From: Vitreoscilla sp.
GTDB taxonomy: Bacteria; Pseudomonadota; Gammaproteobacteria; Burkholderiales; Neisseriaceae
Reading direction: 5' to 3'
Length of the DNA: 55,923 nucleotides
NCBI GenBank assembly: GCA_030150505.1
Contig: JASLFS010000060.1
Location: 1 to 55,923 of the forward strand
Shown one piece after another: positions 16,992 to 24,927 of this stretch; the stretch's first letter is position 1; every line of letters begins with the position of its first letter. The notes under the pieces are model-generated. The model had not been told where the DNA came from and did not search any database. It was given only the letters and a program-made list of their open reading frames with translations. A program made the position numbers and the translations under genes.

Positions 16992-17970
16992 AAGAGCATT
17001 CCGTGATGGTGTTGCAAGTACTAAAAGTAAAGCACCTCGTAAAGGCAATGCTCAAAATCCCAAAAAAGCCAATCAATCTGATTCGGCAAACTTTGAGAAA
17101 AAAGTTATTAAAGCAAAAGTCGCACCAGCCAAACGTTTGGTTGTTCGACGTCATAATCAGGAAATTTTATCTAAATCGAGAGAGCTACGAGATCGTCGCC
17201 TAGATTTGGCAGAAATTGAACCTGTACGTATTCAAAAAGCACTTTCTGCTTCAGGTGTGGGTTCACGCCGTGAAATGGAAAAATGGATTCATCAAGGACT
17301 GGTTAAAATCAACGGTAAAGTTGCTCAACTTGGTGATAAAGTAGGTCCTCAAGATCGAGTTGATGTAAAAGGTGGTTCGATTAAACTAAAATGGCCTGAT
17401 CGTTTACCAAGAATCTTGTTGTATTACAAACAAGAAGGTGAGATTGTCAGTCGAGATGATCCTCAGGGGCGTGTTACGGTCTTTGATAGATTACCACAAG
17501 CTAAAAATAGCCGTTGGGTTGCGATTGGGCGCTTGGACGTGAATACGAGTGGATTGTTGATTTTAACTACTTCTGGTGAATTAGTGAATCGTTTTGCTCA
17601 CCCGAGTTTTGAAGTGGAACGACATTATGCGGTACGAATTCTAGGCGAGTTAACAACTGAACAAAAAGAAATGCTACTTGAAGGCGTTGAGCTAGAAGAT
17701 GGTACAGCTAAATTTGAGCGCCTATCAGAGCAAGGTGGTGAAGGTGCTAATAAGTGGTATGAAGTTGTGATTAAAGAGGGTCGAAATCGAGAGGTTCGCC
17801 GCATTTTCGAACACCTTGGTTTGACTGTTAGTCGTCTTGTTCGTATTGGTTTTGGCCCTGTTGCTTTGCCTAATCGCTTAAAAAGAGGTCAGTTTTATGA
17901 GTTAACTGAGCTTGAGGTAAGTTATATTATGCGTGAAGTTGGCATTGGTGTTCCAGGTGATTATTATTAA
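16972..17970 (+). CDS. rluB: 23S rRNA pseudouridine synthase RluB
   Basis: This 332-residue enzyme isomerises a uridine in helix 89 of 23S rRNA (U2605 by E. coli numbering). A long basic N-terminal extension (1-80) is followed by an S4 RNA-binding domain (about 84-140) and a catalytic domain with GRLDVNTSGLLILTTSGEL (Asp189 as nucleophile). The motif NREVRRIFEHLGLTVSRLVR near the C-terminus is typical of RluB/E/F. I chose ATG 16972 with AGGAG six bases upstream; a longer frame starts at 16927 inside scpB. A strong terminator follows. Confidence 0.92.
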   Translation: MKTKITKRAFRDGVASTKSKAPRKGNAQNPKKANQSDSANFEKKVIKAKVAPAKRLVVRRHNQEILSKSRELRDRRLDLAEIEPVRIQKALSASGVGSRREMEKWIHQGLVKINGKVAQLGDKVGPQDRVDVKGGSIKLKWPDRLPRILLYYKQEGEIVSRDDPQGRVTVFDRLPQAKNSRWVAIGRLDVNTSGLLILTTSGELVNRFAHPSFEVERHYAVRILGELTTEQKEMLLEGVELEDGTAKFERLSEQGGEGANKWYEVVIKEGRNREVRRIFEHLGLTVSRLVRIGFGPVALPNRLKRGQFYELTELEVSYIMREVGIGVPGDYY

Positions 17971-17997
17971 TTATTGTTGATGTTTGAGTGATAATGT

Positions 17998-18030
17998 AAA
18001 AAGAGCCACATTTTATAATGTGGCTCTTTT
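17998..18030. terminator. Bidirectional Rho-independent terminator (rluB / mtrE-like)
   Basis: Arms AGAGCCACATT and AATGTGGCTCT form a strong GC-containing stem flanked by A-run and T-run on either side. It lies between convergent genes and can end transcription from both. Confidence 0.9.
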
Positions 18031-18046
18031 TGCGGACAATATTAAA

Positions 18047-19504
18047 TTATTTTGTCGTTTGGGCGATTGCTTGTTTTGTTTCAGCAAATAATCCACCACC
18101 TAATGCTTTGTAAATATCAACCTTATTATTTAAATTCAATAATAAGGTTTGTAGCAATATTTGTTGGCTAGCATAACTAGATCGCTCAGCATCTAAAAGT
18201 TCTAAAGAGCTAGAAACACCTTGTCTATGGCTCAGTTTAACTAAGCGATAGCGCTCTTGTTCTGCTTTATTACTGCGATTTTGCGCAGCTAGCTGATCTT
18301 TTAATGTGGTTTGAGCACTTAACGCATCTGATACGTCCTGAAAAGCGGCTTGAATCGATTTTTCATATTGTGCAATAGAAATATCTTTTCGAATATGCGC
18401 TAACTCTAGATTGCCTTTTAATCGACCACCTTGGAAAATAGGTAATGATATTTGTGGCAAGAAGCTCCATGTGCGATTCGGACCTTCAAATAAACCACTT
18501 AATTCAGTGCTTCCAGTTCCAATTCCACCAGTTAATGTAATTCTTGGGAAGAAAGCAGCTCTTGCTGCGCCAATATTGGCATTTGCAGCAAGTAGCTGAT
18601 GTTCAGCCTGTCGAATATCAGGACGATTCGTCAGTAAGTCAGATGGCAATCCTGATGGTAGAGCATTCATTAAAAACTGTTGTGACAAAGGCAATGCAGG
18701 TGGTAAATCAACAGGAATACTATTTCCAACCAGTAAAGTCAGGGCATTTCTTGCTTGATCTCTGGTTCTGGTATAAGAAGCATAGTCAGCACGGGCTTGC
18801 TCAATTTGTGTTTCTGCGGCTCTCAAATCAATAGCAGAAATCACGCCGTGTTTAAACTTAAGTTGATTTAACTGGTAGCTTTTTTCACGAGTGGTTAATA
18901 CATCTTGTGATATTTTCATGCCTTCTTCAGCAGTTCGTTCAGTGAAGTAAGCTTTAGCAACAGATGCAATCAAACTAATGTGAACAGCATCTCTAGCTTC
19001 TTGAGTTGCAAAATATTGTTGTAAAGCTGAGTCACTTAAGCTTTTAACTCTGCCAAACAAATCCAGCTCAAAGGCAGCAATGCCCAAGCCCACAGAGTAC
19101 TGTGAACTTACGGCATCTTGTCCTGGAGCACGAAGATCAGTTGCAGTTCTACCACGATTACCAGAAGCATCGACACCTAAGTTTGGTAATCGATCTGCTC
19201 GCTGAATTCCATATTGAGCCTCTGCCGCTTGTACATTTAGAGCGGCAATTCGTAAATCACGGTTATTCTCTAATGATAAGTCAATTAATTGCTGCAAGCG
19301 TGGATCTGCAAAGTAACTTTTCCAACCCAAATTGACGATATCTTGATTGTTCGAAGAAATCTGTGACTGATTCGGATATTGTTTGGAAACGGGTAGTGTT
19401 TCTAAACCTTCGTACTTTGGAGCCATGCTACAGGCAGATAGCACCAATGCTGAAACGCATAGTATGCTTATTTTTTTTAAACTAAACTTTTGATTCATAT
19501 GCAT
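18047..19504 (-). CDS. mtrE: Outer-membrane efflux lipoprotein, MtrE/OprM type
   Basis: This is the outer-membrane channel of the tripartite pump, about 485 residues. The signal peptide ends in LVLSACSMAP, a lipobox with an acylated Cys. The mature part starts near KYEGLETLPV and has two repeated TolC-like halves with long helices, including RVKSLSDSALQQY and FPRITLTGGIGTG, typical of the NodT/OprM family. Three in-frame ATGs occur; the one at 19504 has the best spacing from AAGGA, while 19510 is also possible. It is 8 bp or less from the mtrD-like stop, the last gene of the efflux operon. Confidence 0.88.
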   Translation of the reverse strand: MHMNQKFSLKKISILCVSALVLSACSMAPKYEGLETLPVSKQYPNQSQISSNNQDIVNLGWKSYFADPRLQQLIDLSLENNRDLRIAALNVQAAEAQYGIQRADRLPNLGVDASGNRGRTATDLRAPGQDAVSSQYSVGLGIAAFELDLFGRVKSLSDSALQQYFATQEARDAVHISLIASVAKAYFTERTAEEGMKISQDVLTTREKSYQLNQLKFKHGVISAIDLRAAETQIEQARADYASYTRTRDQARNALTLLVGNSIPVDLPPALPLSQQFLMNALPSGLPSDLLTNRPDIRQAEHQLLAANANIGAARAAFFPRITLTGGIGTGSTELSGLFEGPNRTWSFLPQISLPIFQGGRLKGNLELAHIRKDISIAQYEKSIQAAFQDVSDALSAQTTLKDQLAAQNRSNKAEQERYRLVKLSHRQGVSSSLELLDAERSSYASQQILLQTLLLNLNNKVDIYKALGGGLFAETKQAIAQTTK

Positions 19505-19512
19505 GTTCATCC

Positions 19513-22500
19513 TTAATCTTGCTTATCATCAGCCATCATGTCTGCAATCATGTCATTCTTCTCGTTACCGCCTTCCGTATTCTTAAATAGCTTACGAATA
19601 ACCAAATAGAATACAGGTACCAAGAATACTGATAATACAGTACCAACTAACATCCCCCAGAATACACTGGTACCAACAGCTCGTTGACTTGCAGAGCTTG
19701 CGCCGCTTGAGAAGTATAAAGGAACAACCCCTAAAATAAAGGCTAAAGAAGTCATAATGATTGGACGGAAACGCAATCTAGCAGCAAGTAGAGCAGCTTC
19801 AAAAGCATTTTTGCCAGCGGCTTGTAAATCTTTTGCAAATTCAATAATTAAAATAGCATTTTTTGCAGAAAGACCAATAACGGTAATTAAGCCCACTTGG
19901 AAATAAATGTCATTTTCCATGCCACGAATACTTGTACCTAGTAATACACCTAAAATACCTAGAGGCACTACTAAAATAACTGAGAATGGAATTGACCAGC
20001 TTTCATACAGTGCTGCCAAGCATAGGAATACAGCTAAAATTGCAAAAGCATACAAAATAATAGATGAAGAACCTGCTTTTTTCTCTTCAAGAGATTGGCC
20101 TGTCCATTCAATACCAAAGCCATCAGGTAGCTTCTGTGCCAATAATTCCATTTCTTCCATTGCTTCACCAGAGCTTAATCCAGGTGCTGCGTTACCAGTT
20201 AAATTCATAGCAGGATAACCATTATATCGGTTAACTTGTTGTGGGCCAGTAACCCATTCAGCAGTAACAAATGTATTTAAAGGAACGAGTTGACCTTGAT
20301 TGTTTGGAAGCGTTAAGCGCAAAATATCATCAGGTTGCATGCGTGATGGAGCGTCTGCTTGAACAATAACTTGTTGTAAGCGACCAGCATTTGGGAAGTC
20401 ATTAATATATGCAGAACCCAGAGCTGTTCCTAAAGTTTGTGCAATGGTTTCAACGCCAACGCCTTGAGCTAAGGCTATGTCACGGTTGATTTCAATGCGT
20501 AACTGTGGAGCATCTTCCAAGCCTTCAGGACGCATACCCGTTAATTTGGGGCTTTGAGAAGCCATTCCAAGTAGTTGGTTTCGGGCATCTAATAATGCAG
20601 CGTGTCCTTTGCCTGATCTATCTTGTAAGCGCAATGCAAAACCTGAGCTGTTACCTAATTCAGGGATAGGTGCAGGAGTTACTGAGAAGATGAAAGCATC
20701 ACGAACAGACCCTAGGGCATGAATAGCATTACCAGCAATCGCACTTGCTGATTGGTTTGGTTTCTTACGCTCAGACCAGTCTTTTAAAGTAACGAAAGCT
20801 AAGCCCGCATTTTGACCTTGGCCAGAGAAACTAAAACCCAAAATACTAACCATATTTTCAACTTCTGGCTGAGCTAAAATATAATCTTCAGCAGATTTCA
20901 TGGCTTCTAGCGTTCGTTCACTAGTTGCACCAGGCGGAAGTTGCACGTTAACTAAAATATAACCTTGGTCTTCCATTGGTAAGAAACTGGTTGGTAAGCG
21001 CATGAATAAGAATGCTGAACCAACAATAATGGCAACATACATTAACATGACACGAGCAGGGCGTTTCAAGCTTCCTTTTACTAATTTCTCATAACGATGT
21101 GAGCCGCTATTGAACTTGCGGTTAAACCAGCCATAAAAGCCGGATTTTTCATCATGGCCATCACCAATGGGTTTAAGCATTGTAGCGCACAGAGCTGGTG
21201 TTAGAGATAGGGCTAAGAAGCCTGAGAAGAAAATAGATACCGCCATAACAATTGAGAATTGGCGATAAATATTACCTGTTGCACCAGAGAAAAAGGCTAA
21301 AGGAATAAACACGGAAATCAATACCACAGTAATACCCACAACGGCACCTGTAATTTGATCCATGGCTTTTACTGTTGCTTCTCTTGGGTTTAGCCCTTCT
21401 GTTGCCATTATTCGCTCAACGTTTTCAACCACAACAATGGCATCATCCACCACAATACCAATAACCAATACCATTGCAAACATGGCTAGAATGTTAATGG
21501 ACATACCCAATGAAATAAGGACGATAAAGGTTCCTAATAGTGCAATAGGGACCACAATTGTCGGGATAAGTGTGTAGCGAATATTTTGTAAGAATAGCAG
21601 CATTACTAAGAAAACCAATAGGATGGCTTCAAATAATGTGGTAACAACTTTGTTAATAGAAATTCTAACGAAGTCAGAGCTATCGTAAGGAATTGACCAA
21701 CTAATATCGTCAGGCATAAAGGCTTCAAGTTCCTTCATTTTTGCACGGATGTCTTCAGAGACAGCCATTGCATTACCATCAGACGTTAATTGAATACCAA
21801 TGTTTACAGCTGGTTTACCATTTAAACGTGAAGAGAAGTTGTAGCCTTGTGCACCCAGTTCAACGCGTGCAACATCTTTTAGCTTAACTGAAGCACCGTT
21901 AGGAAGCGCACGAACAACAATATTGCTGAACTCTTCTACGTTGGCTAATTGCCCTTGTACAAAGATGGTTGCTGTAATGGCTTGACCTTTGACGTTTGGA
22001 GCTAGACCAATACCACCAGATGGTATTTGAATGTTTTGATTAGCGATAGCGCGAGAAACATCTGCTGCAGATAGATTGAAACCTTCTAATTTAGCTGGGT
22101 CAATCCAAATACGCATGGCTTTTTCAGAACTAAATAACTCAACGTTACCAACACCAGTAATACGTTGTAATTCAGGTTGAATATTTCGTGCTGCATAATC
22201 ACCGATATCAATGTCAGAATTATTACCAGTTTTTGATGCCAAGCCAATCACTAAAAGGAAGCTAGAACCGGCTTTGTCAATTTGAACCCCTTGTTGTGTT
22301 ACTGAAGACGGGAGTTTTGGTTCAGCTCTTTTTAAGCGGTTTTGTACGTCAACTTGTGCTAAGTCAGGATCAATACCTTGTTCGAAGGTTAACGTCAAAG
22401 CACCGCCACCATTGGCGTTTGCCGCAGACTCCATGTACATCATGCCTTCTGCACCATTCATCTCTCGACCAATGACAGAAAGAACACTTTCATCTAGTAC

Positions 22501-22665
22501 TTCAGCTGATGCACCAGGGTAAACAGCAGATACACGGATGGTTGGTGGCGCAACTGACGGATATTGGGCGATTGGTAGATTCAACATCGATACCAAGCCG
22601 CCTAAAATGATAAAAATAGCCACTACCCATGCGAAGATGGGGCGGTCAATAAAAAACTTTGGCAT
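19513..22665 (-). CDS. mtrD: RND multidrug efflux transporter, MtrD/AcrB type (HAE1)
   Basis: This 1050-residue inner-membrane proton/drug antiporter starts MPKFFIDRPIFAWVVAIFI, the HAE1 family start. Twelve hydrophobic helices flank two large periplasmic loops. The proton-relay aspartates are in GIVVDDAIVVVENVERI (TM4), and the matching Lys is in IGLSAKNAILIIEFAKD (TM10). It exports hydrophobic drugs, dyes, detergents, fatty acids and bile-like compounds through MtrC and MtrE. Length fits AcrB (1049). Operon order C-D-E, with gaps of 6 and 2-8 bp, is as in Neisseria mtrCDE. Confidence 0.93.
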   Translation of the reverse strand: MPKFFIDRPIFAWVVAIFIILGGLVSMLNLPIAQYPSVAPPTIRVSAVYPGASAEVLDESVLSVIGREMNGAEGMMYMESAANANGGGALTLTFEQGIDPDLAQVDVQNRLKRAEPKLPSSVTQQGVQIDKAGSSFLLVIGLASKTGNNSDIDIGDYAARNIQPELQRITGVGNVELFSSEKAMRIWIDPAKLEGFNLSAADVSRAIANQNIQIPSGGIGLAPNVKGQAITATIFVQGQLANVEEFSNIVVRALPNGASVKLKDVARVELGAQGYNFSSRLNGKPAVNIGIQLTSDGNAMAVSEDIRAKMKELEAFMPDDISWSIPYDSSDFVRISINKVVTTLFEAILLVFLVMLLFLQNIRYTLIPTIVVPIALLGTFIVLISLGMSINILAMFAMVLVIGIVVDDAIVVVENVERIMATEGLNPREATVKAMDQITGAVVGITVVLISVFIPLAFFSGATGNIYRQFSIVMAVSIFFSGFLALSLTPALCATMLKPIGDGHDEKSGFYGWFNRKFNSGSHRYEKLVKGSLKRPARVMLMYVAIIVGSAFLFMRLPTSFLPMEDQGYILVNVQLPPGATSERTLEAMKSAEDYILAQPEVENMVSILGFSFSGQGQNAGLAFVTLKDWSERKKPNQSASAIAGNAIHALGSVRDAFIFSVTPAPIPELGNSSGFALRLQDRSGKGHAALLDARNQLLGMASQSPKLTGMRPEGLEDAPQLRIEINRDIALAQGVGVETIAQTLGTALGSAYINDFPNAGRLQQVIVQADAPSRMQPDDILRLTLPNNQGQLVPLNTFVTAEWVTGPQQVNRYNGYPAMNLTGNAAPGLSSGEAMEEMELLAQKLPDGFGIEWTGQSLEEKKAGSSSIILYAFAILAVFLCLAALYESWSIPFSVILVVPLGILGVLLGTSIRGMENDIYFQVGLITVIGLSAKNAILIIEFAKDLQAAGKNAFEAALLAARLRFRPIIMTSLAFILGVVPLYFSSGASSASQRAVGTSVFWGMLVGTVLSVFLVPVFYLVIRKLFKNTEGGNEKNDMIADMMADDKQD

Positions 22666-22671
22666 AAATAA

Positions 22672-23916
22672 TTACCCCTCGTTTATTTGAGATGCTGCTT
22701 CAGCAGAGGCTGGTTGATTTTTTGGTTGTTCTGGCTGTTTTTGTGCAGAACTGTTATCTGGCTGCCAAGGTGTTGTTTTTACTTTCTTAGCACCTGTCAT
22801 GCCAATAGCCATGACGCCATCAACGATAACTTTCTCACCAGCTTTTAGACCGTTACTGATAATCCATTGATTGCCTCGAGCTTGAACTACGGTTACTGCT
22901 CTTGGCGCAAAACTACCATCTGGATTAACAACTAAAACAGTATCTGCTTTTTCTGTACGAGTGACAGCTTGTTGAGGCAATAAAACAGCATTTTCTGCTT
23001 GGCTTTGATCTAAAATTACTCGAACATATAGTCCTGGTAATAATGATTTGTTTGGATTTGGTACTTCCGCTCGAACGTTTACTTGTCCTGTTGTTGGGTC
23101 AACAGTTAAATCTGTGAAAATTAATTTAGCAGGTAAGTCATAAGGAGTACCATCTTCCATTAAAACTTTAACGATAGGTTGACCATCTATTGCTTGTATT
23201 GAACCTGTTTTAATTTTTTCACGAAGATTTATGACTTCTTGTGCCGATTGAGTAATATTGACATACAATGGGTCAATTTGTTGAACGACAGCTAGTTTAG
23301 TAGGGCCGGCCTCACCAACAAGGGCTCCTTCTGTTACATAAGAGCGACCAATGGTACCTGAAATAGGTGAATATACTCGTGAATAATTGACATTCAGCTG
23401 TGCTGTTTGTATTGCGGCATTGGCGGCATTGACTTCTGCTCGCGCAAGTCTTTCTTGTGCCACTGCATTATCAAGCTCTTGCTTACTAATGGCATCTGCC
23501 GCAGCTAGAGGGCGGAAGCGATTAACATTGCTTGATGCTAATGCTAAAGAAGCTTGGGCTTTTTCTAAGCTAGCTCGAGCGGCTTGTAAATTCGCAACAT
23601 AAGCAGCGCTATCTATTTGAAATAAAGATTGACCAGCCTTAACTTCACTACCTTCAGTAAAGCTTCTTTTTAAAATAACGCCACTAACCCTTGATAAAAT
23701 TTCAGCTTCTCTAGAAGGCTCAAGGCGAGCAGGAAGGTCTTGTCCTAGAGTGATTGTTGTTGGTGTTACAGTAACAACTCCTACTGTTGGCTCTGGCAAT
23801 GCGGATTTGTCTTGTGCATTTTTATCCCCGCAAGCACTAAGTGCGCATGCAACTAAGGTAATTGCTATCGTTGATTTGTTAAATGGGTGTGACTTTTTTT
23901 TGTATGTTTTATGCAT
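22672..23916 (-). CDS. mtrC: RND periplasmic adaptor (membrane fusion) lipoprotein, MtrC/AcrA type
   Basis: This protein of about 414 residues bridges MtrD and MtrE. The signal peptide STIAITLVACALSACGD ends in a lipobox. The adaptor domains follow: barrel-sandwich (PARLEPSREAEILSRVSGVI), helical hairpin (about 105-180), beta-barrel and membrane-proximal domain. The C-terminus is Gln/Pro/Ala-rich. I chose ATG 23916 with GAGA upstream over the TTG at 23937. It is the first gene of the pump operon and diverges from the tetR gene across about 250 bp that hold a palindromic operator. Confidence 0.92.
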   Translation of the reverse strand: MHKTYKKKSHPFNKSTIAITLVACALSACGDKNAQDKSALPEPTVGVVTVTPTTITLGQDLPARLEPSREAEILSRVSGVILKRSFTEGSEVKAGQSLFQIDSAAYVANLQAARASLEKAQASLALASSNVNRFRPLAAADAISKQELDNAVAQERLARAEVNAANAAIQTAQLNVNYSRVYSPISGTIGRSYVTEGALVGEAGPTKLAVVQQIDPLYVNITQSAQEVINLREKIKTGSIQAIDGQPIVKVLMEDGTPYDLPAKLIFTDLTVDPTTGQVNVRAEVPNPNKSLLPGLYVRVILDQSQAENAVLLPQQAVTRTEKADTVLVVNPDGSFAPRAVTVVQARGNQWIISNGLKAGEKVIVDGVMAIGMTGAKKVKTTPWQPDNSSAQKQPEQPKNQPASAEAASQINEG

Positions 23917-24049
23917 AACTAGTCTCTTTTCTTTCAATACATTCTATATAAGCTGAAGTTTAATTTTTTTGTTTATTTGTTTGAAGTATTAACCTAAAAT
24001 TTAATTATATATATTTTTTAAAGTTAAAAACGATTAGACATGGTAGTAT

Positions 24050-24067
24050 ACATACATTGATGTATGT
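24050..24067. promoter_or_regulatory. Palindromic operator in the mtrR-mtrC intergenic region
   Basis: Arms ACATACAT and ATGTATGT are perfect reverse complements with a 2-bp centre. From memory, the E. coli acrAB operator bound by AcrR has the same TACATACAT / ATGTATGTA arms with a longer spacer. It lies between the divergent pump operon and the TetR gene, where an autoregulated repressor should bind. No other palindrome as good was seen in the region. Confidence 0.7.
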
Positions 24068-24170
24068 TAGGTATAAAAAATATATAAAATATTTATCCTA
24101 CTTGAAATTATTTATTACTTCGACATGAATAATACAAATTTTAGCACTTTAATGTAAATAAAGTTTAATT

Positions 24171-24803
24171 ATGAAAAAAAATAAAGAAGATACGTTGCAA
24201 ACACGTGAATTACTCATCGATGCTGCTTTAGAAATTTTTTATCAAAAAGGTGTGGCTAGGACGACTTTAGATCAAATAGCAAAAGCTGCTGGTTTAACAA
24301 GGGGAGCTATATATTGGCATTTTAAAAATAAAGCTGATGTGTTTGAAGCGGTTTGCCAGCGTTTTTTTTCAATTATTGATGATTTAGTTCAGTTAGTTAG
24401 CTCTTACGATGCGAGTGATTTCTGGAGAGGTTTTGAAGAAAGTATTTTGGCTTTCTATAGTAATGTTTTAGAGGATGAATTTTTACAAAAGTTTTGTTCA
24501 GTTGTTCATTTGAGATGTGAATATACAGACGATAATCGTGAAATAGTTAATTTACTAAACCAATATCGAGATATATGGGTTAATCAAATTGATCAGCTAA
24601 TCACCCTTGGTATTAATGGTGGACACTTGGATAAAAACACATCATTTATGGAAATGAATTTTTTTATTCGTTCGAATTTGCTAGGATTAACAGTTACTTG
24701 GCTAGAGGATCCTATCAAGGTTGATTTGATGGCCCAAGCTAAAATAAATATTCGCATCATGGTGGAGTTTTTACAGGAAAAAAATTATCTTTTTATTCCG
24801 TAA
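24171..24803 (+). CDS. mtrR: TetR-family regulator, MtrR/AcrR/TtgR type
   Basis: This 210-residue repressor has an N-terminal helix-turn-helix, TTLDQIAKAAGLTRGAIYWH (about 40-59), which matches MtrR/AcrR closely, including GAIYWHFKNKADVF. The C-terminal ligand-binding domain resembles the TetR_C AcrR-type domain. Divergent placement from the RND operon, with a palindrome between, strongly suggests local control of the pump and of itself. The N-terminus is rich in Lys and has a weak ribosome site (AAAGTTTAATT). Confidence 0.9.
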   Translation: MKKNKEDTLQTRELLIDAALEIFYQKGVARTTLDQIAKAAGLTRGAIYWHFKNKADVFEAVCQRFFSIIDDLVQLVSSYDASDFWRGFEESILAFYSNVLEDEFLQKFCSVVHLRCEYTDDNREIVNLLNQYRDIWVNQIDQLITLGINGGHLDKNTSFMEMNFFIRSNLLGLTVTWLEDPIKVDLMAQAKINIRIMVEFLQEKNYLFIP

Positions 24804-24927
24804 ATGAAAGTAAGAAGATTTGTGACTAATTATGTAATATAATGAATTTGTTTGAATGCTAAATCAATAAATATACAGTTAATATTATAGACAATTATCA
24901 CAAAGACTTTTTAGGGATTGGACTATC

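Noticed and set aside
21362..21577. Plus-strand ORF within the RND transporter gene
   Set aside because: It is the shadow of the strongly conserved transmembrane coding sequence on the other strand, with no ribosome site.
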